A stretch of DNA of 64,000 nucleotides from Pterois miles (Eukaryota; Chordata; Actinopteri; Perciformes; Scorpaenidae), in NCBI GenBank assembly GCA_947000775.1, contig CAMQGK010000140.1, positions 1 to 64,000 on the forward strand, written 5' to 3'. Below are positions 48,262 through 60,208 of this stretch, piece by piece. Below the pieces are notes generated by a model. It made no database searches. It worked only from the letters and a program-made list of their open reading frames with translations, and was not told the DNA's origin. The position numbers were made by a program, and so were the translations under genes. How positions within the stretch are numbered: the stretch's first letter is position 1; every line of letters starts with the position of its first letter.

Positions 48262-50997
48262 TCAATTGATGTGTGTCTGTCTGTCCTCTGTGCTGCAGGT
48301 CTCCAAATGATGTAAACAAACCATCTCCAGGAGTTTCAAAACTCTCCTGTAAATTCAAAAAATTCAAGGACTCTGATTGGCTCCTGTGAATCAACAAAAC
48401 TCAGCTTGTTGCCATGATTTGTTGCCATGTTCTCCACTATGAGACCAATACAGGAATATTATCTTATCTTATCTTATAAAAACAAAAAACTATGTGGCAT
48501 TTGCTCAAATAACAATGCTTTGTATAAACAATATAAAACCATTTTAATATGTGTATAATAATGTGACTATCAAACAGTTTCATTTGAAATAATGGTAATG
48601 TAATAATTGTTTTACGCATCTCAACACCACAGTTTTCGGACATGAGGAAAAATGAAAAAGAAAAGTTTGGATGCATAAAAGGCTTCAGAAATTGTATTAA
48701 ATATTTTTTTGTGCGTATATACATAGTAGGGGTGTGACGGTTCATAAAATTCACGGTTCGGTTCAAATCCCGGTTTGCGGTCCCGGTTTTGGGTTCGGTC
48801 TGTCCGTCTGTAGTCAGAGCTACATGGTCTGTGTTGGACAGTTCAGGAAGTACTGCGTAGCTTATGTGTCTGCCAGACGACATATTACAGCGCGGCTCAA
48901 GTAGCCTCATCGTATGCTGACATCCAGCGTCCTCCACGACTGCATCAGGCTGCATATCTTTCAATAGAAACATCCCTTATGCTTTGGTTGTGTTTTAGTT
49001 GTGTCCCAGCCTCTTTCCATAGGCCTTGATTTCTAGTGTGACAATATATGATGAAAAAAAAAAAACACACACAATCGGCCTCATAACCTATTTCAAACAA
49101 ACCTAACAATACATACACAAACTGAATTGTGACTAGAGAACCGAGCGGTTTGTATTTTTACTCGCACTGTTCCCATCCCTAGTACATGAACACCGCATTG
49201 ACTCCTGGATCGTACATCAACGTTGGGGCCATATTGGACCTGGCTAGACTGGCCTGTAACCCAGATATAAGTGAACGAGGGCGCTGCCGTTTTGCTGGAT
49301 AAAAAGCACTATAACATTGCATTTTCAACCGATTTCAATGAGTCGTTTTATAATCAAAAGTTTATGATCCATGAGGAGTAATGCTATGATATTACTTTTG
49401 TGGAAAACTGTTAAATACATTAACGTCACTGCTTCCGGTTTATGGATCACAGGTCTGCCCTTCAGTATGGTGGGGTTCCATCATTATAGGTTATTAAAAC
49501 TAGATCATATCATATTTTCCTCAAAGCATTTTTCAAATTCTCAACTGTTTTTGTTGCATCAAGTTTATGTTACATCTTTACAATAAGTTTGTTTCTGTAA
49601 CATCAGATAAGAGCTAACATTCGGTACTGTTAGCTAACCAATGAGTTAATGTTAACTTATTGATGTTCATGTCTTACATATCATGTTTATGTCCGATATA
49701 TAATAAAAATGATGCGTCTAATATTGCAAACAATAAAACTGATGACGTCAAGCTTTACAAGTGTTATCAGATTATTTCGGTTTCATAGTTGCTGTATTAT
49801 CACTATTACTCCATTAAATTCAGATACCTAACATTATTATACTATATTATTTATTATCGTTATTTATTTATGACATTTTTATTCATTTTATATATTTCAT
49901 CATTATATGGCATTATACAGGGACCTCTCTACAAGTATTAACCTTGAACAAGGAAAATGAGCCAAAGTCACACTTGACAAATGTGAGTCTTAACAGTTCC
50001 TGATGATAAAATAATTATCTTCTATTACACAAGTGATTCAGTTCATGTCAGCCTACAAGACACACTTGTCTCCTGAGCATCTAGCAGCGATTAGAGCTTA
50101 ACTATCCAGATGCTAACCGGAGACTAAACTTGATTTTTCTACACCATGTACATCATAAACCCTTTAATATAATAACGGTTCATTGAAATCAGTTGGGAAA
50201 TATAGACGTTAAAGTGCTTTTTATCCAGAGAAATGGCAGCTCCCTCGTTCACTAGTACAGGGTTACAGATAAGTCTGGACAGGTCCAGTGTGGCGGCCAC
50301 GCTGACGTATCGCTGCAGTGGGCTGAAGCGACGTCTATCTTTATACGTCTATGGTAAATACAGCCTCACAAAGCTGCTGGCATGGCTGCTGTTTGAACAG
50401 CAGCCCCTGTTGTGTGACCGGTCTACAATATTTAAGAATTAATTTTGTTTTTGAGCTTTTCTAAAAGGCTTGTTTCTTCTTCTGGTCTGCTTTCCACGTT
50501 TAGATCATTCCTTCGGTTAAACGTCCTCCTCGAGGCTATACAACCTCAGACACCCTGCTGGTTCATGTCTTGCATTGAAGTCGAAAATGTGTGGTGTGTA
50601 TGTGGTTACACAGGTGAATACAGTATGCTTCACCTGTTGAGCCTGGGACTGTGAGGACAGTGGTGATGATGCCACAGGACATGATGGTTTTCCTGCCAGC
50701 ATCTCCTCATGACGTCCAGGATCCCTTCATCGGTCACTGCTCCAGTTGATAAAACTTGTGACAACTAGAAGTAAAACAGAGGGAATAATCATAAAGGTAC
50801 CAGGGTGGGGGGTCGGTCTCACCAGACACATAGGAGATAAGCATGCCTGAAAGTATTGTGTAGATTTAGTAAATGATTGGTACTAGTTTGCGGTGCTTTT
50901 CCAGCAGAGAGTGTCTGTGAGATTCTCCAAACACCTCCATCAGGTTCTGCACCGAAGCGCCATCTTTGCCCATCAGCAGCCAGAAGACTCGCTCCAT
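48262..50997 (-). CDS. Unrecognised small gene B, unit 5
   Basis: Exons 50884-50997, 50634-50764 and 48262-48346; non-coding exon ends at 51790. Same predicted product as unit 3. Confidence 0.35.
48727..49182. mobile_element. hAT-like non-autonomous element, unit 5
   Basis: Same element; the internal A-run/CA tract near 49055 is slightly different. Confidence 0.6.
49183..50356. mobile_element. Foldback MITE with long inverted arms, unit 5
   Basis: Same element and position in the unit. Confidence 0.65.
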
Positions 50998-51163
50998 GTT
51001 GTTCAGGTCCTACAGGCCAGAAGTCAAGGAGTGACCAAACATGCCAATACAACGGTTCATTTCTTATAGCTTTACACACATGTAGGACATTTAAAATAAT
51101 ACCTGACTAACTTCATATGAATGGCAATTTTTTTAATGCCGAAATCGATAAATTTGCTGGAGG

Positions 51164-51429
51164 TGTTACCAGCGCCAGACCTAGGGGGTATCTGGACCGG
51201 CAGAGAGGGCTACACAGGCGGTGAAGCACAGCGTAGCCAAGAGATAAACGCTGTAGATCAATAGGGAGAAAGACCAAAGTTAGCGTCTTGTCTCAGCCAC
51301 AGCTTGTTTATTTCTCCACAATTTCATACAGTATCTTCATTCACATATTAACATATACAGTCCCTTTAACACGTATCAAGCACTATCGCATTATCGCATT
51401 ATACATATTCTCCTAACTGGCACTTCACA
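51164..51429 (-). mobile_element. Putative solo LTR, unit 5
   Basis: Same block and ends as in unit 2. Confidence 0.45.
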
Positions 51430-51916
51430 GCAGCGCTAAGGCGCTTTGCCCATGACACATTAACAAGTGTTAGAATACAACCACCGTCTTTACACACTGT
51501 TGGCTGGCTAACACTTTTTAGGAACATTTGCAACTTATTTTCTAACTCTACTGAACATTATGCCACTTCATATCACTTTACCACACTTACAAAACTACTG
51601 TGTAAAACTAAAGTTCACGGACGCAACTGCTAAAAATGGCGATCTCCTTCGTAGCATTTAGCAACATAGTAAACCCGCTACACTTCTCAAACATGTCAAC
51701 ATCTTCTTACAACATTAGCAGACGATTTATATAACATTCACATTAGCTGCTGATACAACATAAACATTGAAAAATGAGTTTTGCAGTACCTGTAGATCAA
51801 TAGGGAGAAAGACCAAAGCTAGCTTCTTGTCTCAGCCACAGCTCGCTTATTTGTGAGCTGCGCGTGAGCAGAGCACGTAGTTACAGTCTCCCTTAAAAGA
51901 TCTACAGCAGCACCAG

Positions 51917-51931
51917 GGCGCCATCTACTGG
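51917..51931 (-). promoter_or_regulatory. CTCF-like site, unit 5 (perfect core)
   Basis: Same perfect 15-base match. Confidence 0.5.
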
Positions 51932-52597
51932 CGGGGAGGTGTAATAACCTCAAAATAAGGACTGTGGAGAAGCCGCTAGCCGTTTTAATGCTGCACGCTA
52001 CCTCTGTCACGGACAGGAAACGGTGTCGTATGGCGATAACATGCGGCCCGGCCGGCCGTCGCTCTCATCTCCGTGGTCAAATGAGCTGACGATATCACTG
52101 AAGAGCACCCAGATACTGACATTTATGTTAAATGCATTCCAACGGCCCCCATGGAGCTGACCATGGATGGATAAAGAGAGCGGAGCTGACAGGAGAGCTA
52201 GAGACCACCTCGGAGAAATTAGAGGAAGTAGACAAACCTGAGTCAGCAGACACCTGAACTGATGTGACTGAGTCAGTGAAAAGTAGTTTGTAGGCAAAAT
52301 GGTTGAAATGTTCAGCTTCTGCCACTGAAAAGTGGTGCTCATATTTAACCTAAACTGCTGAAAACAAAATAAATAAATAAATAAATAAATAAAAACAAAA
52401 GCAGAATTTGCATTTGTACTTTTTTGATGTAAGATTGATGGAGGCATAGGCGTATGAGCAGTTGAGCAAATGGAGCAGATGCATATATCTATTTTTTCTA
52501 TATCTACTTTTTGTCTTTTTATCACATCTGAAGGGGCTAAATTAAAAAAAAAGAAAAACAACAGGTCTTTTAAGTGTTACATGGCTATTCATATTTT

Positions 52598-52894
52598 GCA
52601 TCAACCCATCCATCCATCGTTCTGCAACTGCTTATCCCATCTGGGATCACAGGGGGGCTGGAGCCGATCCCAGCTGACAGTGGGTGAAGGCGGGGTTCAC
52701 TCCGGACAGGTCGCCAGTATATCGCAGAGCTGACACAAAACCATTCATTGTCACATTCATACCTACAATTTAGAGTCACCAATTAACGGTGAGAAGATGC
52801 AAACTCCACACAGAAGAGCCCCAAGCTGAATTTGAACCTGTGAGCCTCTTTCTGTGAGGCAACAGTGCTAACCACTGCAGCACCATGCAGCCCA
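52598..52894. repeat. Teleost CATC-start repeat, unit 5
   Basis: Same repeat, unit 2-type bases. Confidence 0.7.
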
Positions 52895-52907
52895 TCATCC
52901 CTGTTGT

Positions 52908-52939
52908 TGAAACACAATGTAAACATACATTGTGTTTCA
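52908..52939. repeat. 14 bp hairpin, unit 5
   Basis: Identical perfect inverted repeat. Confidence 0.85.
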
Positions 52940-53139
52940 CATTGTCCAGTGTGGATCACACAATGTAAATCTCATATGAATTGGATCATTGTTGTCACAT
53001 AACACTGATTTCCTGTTGCCAGGAGGTGACGCTATGACGTCAAATCAATATTGCCATGTAGATGTTTTCAGATGTTTTCAGGCCTGGACTGTTATGAAGT
53101 AGGTCAAGTTTGGGGCAGACTCACACATCTAGGTGAAAT

Positions 53140-53353
53140 ATGCCACCGGTGAAATCATTAGGGGGCGCTACGAAGCCAATTTGCTACATCCGACAATGGG
53201 ACCAATGTCAAAATCTGATTTCACGCACTTCTGACAAGTGTGCCAATTTTCAAGATGTTTTGAATAGCCCAAGCACCTTGTTTTTCTGCTCAAAGACACA
53301 ATATAATAATAATAATAATAATAATAATTAGGAAAACGATAGGGGCCCTCATC
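53140..53353. repeat. Teleost repeat with (AAT)n tail, unit 5
   Basis: Same repeat and tract length as unit 2. Confidence 0.55.
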
Positions 53354-53564
53354 AATAAAAGACCTAACTCTCACTGTATGTGAATAGGAAACTAGGGATG
53401 GGCCTAATGTTTCAAAATAAAAGTTAATTCTACCCAAATACTACTTCCTGTCCCACACTTATACTTGTAAAGGCTTATTCCATCCAAAGATTACTTTCTA
53501 GATTCAAAACCGGCGAGACCTTAACATCCTTTGTGCAAAGTTCATTGGTGAACAGTAAATTGTG

Positions 53565-53995
53565 TTGGAGATTTTTGGGATGCATCTTCAGTAGTGTTTC
53601 TTCAGATCATCGGGGTGTTTGGGCCTTTAACACTATACACCCTCACCAACGGGCTGATCAAACCTCAGCTTGCATCCCACGCCCAGTTAGCAGAAAAACA
53701 ATTGCCTTTTAGGCTTGACCTTTTGGCTGCTTCTTTCTGTTGCTTCCGATGCACCTTTGATGGCTGAGCGCTGGCTCTGGCCCCTGAATCCCAGGTCCCT
53801 CAAGGGTTTGGTGGTAGATGCTGCCACAAAAACTCTGAACCGGACCTCCACTGGGCGGATTTGTGTGTCCAGCCCCGATGTTGAGCTTCAGCGGCTCATT
53901 GGCCTCATCTACTGCCTCCTCCCGGGGCACGGTGAGCTCAGTGATGTAAACCGTCTTCAGGGAGGGGGACCAGAGCACCAAGTCGGGTCTTAAAC
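53565..53995 (-). pseudogene. LINE ORF fragment, unit 5
   Basis: Same broken fragment. Confidence 0.6.
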
Positions 53996-54279
53996 CAGAA
54001 GTCTATCCGCATTTCAGCTTAGAAATTTCTGTCTTTTCAGCAACGCTTTGCAATAAATTTCAGCTGTCATTTTCTGCAGGAAATGTGATCATCTAGTTTT
54101 TTTTTTAAGTATTCTATTGCAGTGCTTCATTTAGCTGCTGTAACTGCTTATTATCCATACTCAAACTGTTAAACTTAAACAATCATCACATGATCATCAT
54201 CAGCACACTCTCAACCTAAAGTAGTTAGTCTTATTGCTATGTTCAAAAAGCTCCATTACATCCACTGTTATTTTTAATT

Positions 54280-54285
54280 TTTATT
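54280..54285 (-). terminator. Poly(A) signal of kinase copy 5
   Basis: AATAAA conserved 40 nt past the stop. Confidence 0.55.
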
Positions 54286-54324
54286 TTTCTATTTACAAAT
54301 TATAAACAAATATACACATTACAA

Positions 54325-57300
54325 CTAGTGGTCATCTATCTTGAACAGTGATAACTGGTCAGCAGATGTCCTGGATTTGGACACCATCTTCCTGATCTTG
54401 CGAGGGAACCACAACAGTTTTCTCCTCACTCGCCGCATTATGCTGTCCCTACTGGAGTTGGCCTTGGGGCTGTCCACACCGGAGTCGTCCTCGACGGGTT
54501 CGGGGCTGTTGGGTTCCTGCTCCTCCACTGCCTCGCTGTGGACCGGCTGTTCTGACAGCAGGTCCCGATTCATCAGCGTGCGGGGGGACAGGGGCAGGGG
54601 GCTGCCGTACTCCTGGAGTTTTAAGAGAAAACCACTGTCAGTTATTTATATTCATTGTTCATTCAATAGAGAGAAACAGATTTATTCAGCCTCTACCAGC
54701 AGTGAGAGGTGAGGAGCTGGAGGAAAAACTGTAGCCTACCTCCTTGAAGCGGAAGGCAACATAACAGAAGTCTGTCGATCCATCCTGGACATCACCACCG
54801 TGAGGAGATGTGTCCGACAGCAGAAGAGGGCACTCTGAAACAACCAATATGAGTTAAGTCGCAGGAAAGACATATTGACGTACATATTTATCCTAAAATT
54901 CACACCAAACATCACTGAAAAAAACTGCTATTACTACTGCTACTATCTACTATTCATGTCAGACAGGAGTATTTGGCTGCGGTCGAAGAATTCAAAATAA
55001 ATTGAAACCAGATGGTCGTCACTAGCCACTCATATTCATCAACATGAATCCCAATTAGTATACGACTGTATGAAGATAATATGCAAGATAAGCATATTGT
55101 TTGTTTTCATGAACAGCAGAATGATGCGTCACTGTAAATGTTGCAGCTGCAAGGAATTGTGGGACGGCATTATCTCCTTTCCTTTGGTAAAGGATGCTCC
55201 AGTGTGTCCTAAGCTAAAGGAGATGAGAAAGGAAGCACTGATGCACCTTTCCTCAGCGTTTAGAGAGTCTGAGCAGCTCTCATCACGGCTGCTACTCAGA
55301 TACTTCGGGGTCATTTCACTCCGTCAGGAACCTTCCTCAGAGAAAAAGACTTTTCGTCCGCAGCCTTTGTCAATGTGTCTGCGTTGGCACCTACCTTTAA
55401 AGGTGCGTGTGTCCTCCTCATTGTCCAGTTTAGGGACGTACGGAGGCCTCTGATTAAGGAGGTCGCTCCAGTCCACAGCTTTGAAGAATGGGTGTCTTTT
55501 CACCTCATAGGCTCCTCCTGGAGAAGAAATGACAACAACATTTAGTTTGTACATCTCCACATGTTGGTCCTGATACCTGACCCAAACATTCCACACTGCC
55601 CTCAAAGGTCTCTGGATCTCTCAGGGTCTAGTCTCTCTATGGACATTATCACTTTATATGTAGCTCACGTCTGACCGTGACACCACTTAGTACTCCAATA
55701 AAACACAGTTTCTCTGTTTCTTATACAGTCTGTCGTTAGTAAAGCTGTCACTTACTTGTACCAAGACGCGTCTCACAGTTCTTATCCAAGAGAAGATGCA
55801 GGAGGCTGTTGGCAGCCTGTATCCCTGGATTGTCTATATTTGGTGTCAAGAGTTCATCTGGAAAAGAAGCACATATCAGTTGATCTGATCAAGGACTTTA
55901 CATTTAATTGACATCACCAAAGGGACCGAATGACATAATTCTTAGACGAAAACATCATAAACCTAGCGTAAAAATGTAAATCTCAAATTCAAACGAAACA
56001 AGAAATGAAAGCTACTTTGTGACAGATTTTAAAGTTAAATCACAAAGTAGCTACGTGTTGAGTCATTTTTAAAATACAGAAAGATTCATTCAGAACGGCT
56101 AGAGTGACAAACGTGTAGAAAGGTTGCATGTGATGAGAAGATAATGAATGAGCTAAAGATTCCTACCTTTGGTCACTCGGCGACGGACCTCCGGAGCATC
56201 CTTGACCCAGTCCTTGATCCTGTAACCGAAAGGTGTGACGCCAAACAGGAATTTGTACAGAATAATCCCTGCGGCCCACCAGTCTACGGGCTTTCCGTAG
56301 CCCGTCCGTAGTATCACCTCTGGGGCTAAATATGGAAGCGTGCCGCAACACTGTGGGAGAAAATGAAGTAGGAAAATACATATAACACAGGATTTACACA
56401 AGTTTAAATAAGAAGAAAGAAAGAAAAGAATAGAAGAGACTAACCTCTCCATCAGTGAACTCTCTGGCAACTTGCCGACAGGCTTCCTCAGTCAGGCAGG
56501 CTGCCATGTTCACTGACCCGGACTTGGACAGCCCGAAATCCGCCACAGTTAGGTGTCCCGTGTTTGTGATCAGAAGACTACAATGGAGGGAAGCAGAACA
56601 TGTCTCATGTTACACTATATGACAGGATTGGTCCACTTCAGTAGCAAGAAGGACAAACAGGAAAGTCATTGGGGGTTTGTGGGCTACTACTCTACACAGT
56701 GGACAAATATGCTGCTTTATGCTAATGTAGGTGTGTATTTATTATTGGTTATCAATGAACAACACAAAACAATGATAGATATTGTCCAGAAATCCTCACA
56801 GGTACTGACTTTAGCATCAAAAATATGCTCCAATCATAACATGCAAACTGCAGCCCAACAGGCAACAGCAGTTGTCAGTGTGTCAGTGTGCTGACTTGAC
56901 TATGACTTGATCCAAACTGCATGTGATTATCATAAAGTGCTCATGTCTGTAAAGGGGAGATTGGTGGCTATCCACACAACCCATTTACATTCATACATCT
57001 GGAGGTCAGAGGTCAAGGGGCCAGTCTGACCCTCTCGCCAAAATTCAGCAGAAGTATTTAACCTTATTTGCAACAAGCTATGACACGGTTGGTACCGACG
57101 GATTCAATATCACGATACCAGTATTTTCACTGTGTCTTTAAAACTGACCCCAGTACAATATCCAGAAGATCAGTTGTCTTAATGCCTTCAAGACATTAGT
57201 GTTGTTAAGGTGAATTTGCATTAATCCGTTATTATTGTGTAAACTTTGACATGGTAGATTAATACTGAAGACATTAATACTGAAGACTGAGAAAATGCCT

Positions 57301-59661
57301 GTCGTCAAAGCTAAAGGGGGCTACAAAAGATTGGGTAAAAATATCAGTACTGGGAGAGTTTCTGTAAATTTAGCTCCAACTTAAAAAGAGGTTTGTTACA
57401 CCCTTCTCCTGAACAGCGATTGTCCAATCATAGCTAAGCAACTATATCTAGGCATGTCACTTCTGTCAGGCTTTGAGTTTCCTAAAGCAACATTATCAGA
57501 GCAAAGAAATGGCTTTAAACAGTGTTTATATCTACAAATAATTAAATGTATAAAGAAATCATAAACAGTGGATGTCTACGCTCTCCGAGTGCCCTTCTAG
57601 ATTTAAAACTGGTCAGTTGGAAAGAGAAAGAAAGTCAGAGACTGTGTTTTCAACCAACTCATTAAAATTACGTTAGCTTTGTTAGCTCGCTAGCTTCGGC
57701 TGAGACATCTGCCAGCGACAGAGTAGCAGCTTCTAATTTCCAGCCAACAACCATCAATTTTGATGGCTAGAAATTTCAAACCTCAAATGGTATATCTGCC
57801 ACCAACGTTGTTGTAAACTGTACCATGCAATAATGAAAAGCATGACAGGCGTAGTAACAATAACTAAGGAGGGCCTAAAACCAGACATGGAAAAACAATA
57901 AATTATGAGATTATGAAGATGTCCCTTCCAAAGGGACAGGTCGAAGCCTTACTTGTCAGGTTTGAGGTCTCGGTGGATGATGCCGTGGTTGTGGATGTAC
58001 TCCAGTGCTAACACGAGCTCTGCAGCGTAGAAGCGGGCCACATATACAGCGAAACACTTATTGTATGTCAGCAAGGTGCCAAAATCCCCACCTACAAGAT
58101 CAGCGAGAGACACAACAGGTCAGATGCTATGTGTAGGTCTTCTCAGAGTGTGTCACATGTGTACAGTGGATACAGTGTATATGCATGTATGACCGATCCA
58201 AAAGCAACCTCCTTACCTCCGACATACTCCATCACCATGTACATGTGGTTCTTCGTCTCAAATGAGCAAAACAAGGAGACGACAAGAGGGCTGTCAAGGA
58301 AGGCGAGGATGTCCCGCTCCAGCAGGACGTCATCCCTCTGTTCCTTGTACTGCGGTTTGATTTGCTTCATGGCAAAAACCCGACGAGTCTCCTTGTGGCG
58401 CACAAGGTTTACAGTACTGGACAAGAGAGGAAAGGAAACGTGAGCAGCTTCTATGACTGAGTATCAGAAAAGAAACTGTCCAGATGGAGCAAAATAACTC
58501 TACACCACATCTCTCTCTTTTCTGCTTTGACTGGACTCTCTGCGCTATCCAAAGAGTCAGTGTGAACACAAAGACAGCAGTCTGTCTTACTCACCCAAAG
58601 GCACCTTTGGCAATGTATTTGCCGATGTCAAAGTCGCTCCTCACCGGTTTTATCGGAGGAGGCCTGCAGGCTGCGCGGGTCTAAATCAAACACAGGAACG
58701 ACAAAAAAGTTGAAATGCAAAATGTATACTGAGCTAAAGTTACATCAGAAAAGCAGCCTTGTTTTCAGTTTGACAAACCAGCCTTTTTTAGTGGATCCAG
58801 TGGGACTGTGTAATACTTAAAATTTCAATTTACCTTCAGTGGAGTTATAAAAATCATCATATTTCAACCATAAATTGTTTTGCAGTCCAAATGAATAGAA
58901 GTGAACAGGTAAAACTACAATGATTAAATTAATAAGATTAAATCACATTATTTAGTCATTCTTTTTATGCCACGATGGGTAACAACACTGTGTATATTAA
59001 TGAAGCGTTGCACTGCAAATTTTATCATAAACCAAAATATCATTGCTGGGTCTTTAAAATACCCGTAGTTGCATTCCCCCTCTGTCTGAAATGCTCCATT
59101 TTAGGGCCTGTCTCTTTAAGACCCCCTTCTGAAAAAACCCAGTCTGCTTGTGAGGCAAATATATAAATAGACAAATAATATAAATAGTACACCTTTAAAA
59201 AAGGTAGTTTGTGGGTTGGTAGGTACTCCAGATACTCAAATGTATGTGTACGAGCACTGTAAAGTGAGTTTTTCATGATATGTCCCCTTTAAAACATCAT
59301 TTCAGTGAGAATGGTTTTGGGATTTTTGTTATTTGGAGAAACAGGTTGCAAATTACAAAGAGAAGATCACTTGTTTTGCATCACATAGTGCTGGCGTAGG
59401 CTAAATCATCATCAGTGTTAATAAGATTTAAATGTTTGAATCAGCTGGAAACAAAACGTCTCAAAGATGAGAAATACTTACCTCGTGGAGAATCTTCTCC
59501 AGTTTATTTTCCAGCTCCAGGAAGTAGCTGCAGCTGACCAGGCCGCCCTGCAGCACGTCGCCACAGGTTCTGGTCAGCTCAGCGAGCTGGCTCTGGATGA
59601 ACGTCAGGGTCCGGGTGGCCCGAGGTAGATCGCCGTCAGAGAACTTCACCGTCTTCGCCAT
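54325..59661 (-). CDS. MAST-like serine/threonine kinase, short form, copy 5
   Basis: Exons: 59482-59661, 58595-58680, 58217-58416, 57953-58091, 56445-56577, 56167-56350, 55756-55857, 55395-55517, 54740-54834 and 54325-54612. The protein is the same as in the other copies. Its introns switch from unit 3/4-type to unit 2-type bases between 54863 (intron 8) and 55671 (intron 7), so this gene is itself a recombinant of two copy types. Confidence 0.9.
56941..57258. repeat. Teleost dispersed repeat in kinase intron 4, unit 5
   Basis: Same repeat, with T57159, G57173 and A57195, as in unit 2. Confidence 0.6.
58966..59292. repeat. Probable dispersed repeat in kinase intron 1, unit 5
   Basis: Same sequence as in unit 1. 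Confidence 0.45.
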
Positions 59662-60208
59662 GTGGACCAGGTGCTTGAATGACAGCAAAATGTAGTTAGA
59701 CAATTACAGTACAGTAGTATCTACATTCATACAGATGAGCTCACCTACTGTAGTATAACCAGTAATAGTCTGATGCACAAATATACTGAATATAAAAGCT
59801 GTTCGAAAATAAACAATAATCCCACTTTTAGAAAAAAAAATGGTGCTCAGTAATGTTTCATATACTTCTACAAAACACAATAAACCTGAACCTCAGTTTG
59901 TTTGATTTCTCCAAATGTGATAACTAGATTATAGCAAACTAAACTGCAGAGGAAGAGCTGTGACTGTGAACTAAAATTATATGGCCAAATAAGTCTATAC
60001 ACTGTCCATTTATCAGATGATAATCAACTTTTTTATGGGATATCAACTTTAAAATGCTAAAATAAAGTGTTAATAAAAGGAAATAAATACATACAGTTCT
60101 CAAGATACAGGATCTTTTTGCTAACGATAATAGCAGAGAAACAGTCAATACAAGCTGACAACGCAAAATCCACCAGTCAGTTTTCACCACTTAACTGAGG
60201 CTGCTGAG

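Larger units (their letters stand above)
47968..59914. repeat. Tandem unit 5 (11,947 bp), mosaic
   Basis: Fifth copy, with gene B at 48262-50997 and gene A at 54325-59661. Its left part carries unit 3/4-type bases, while positions 55671, 57159, 57173 and 57195 carry unit 2-type bases. It has a private A at 53004. Confidence 0.97.
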
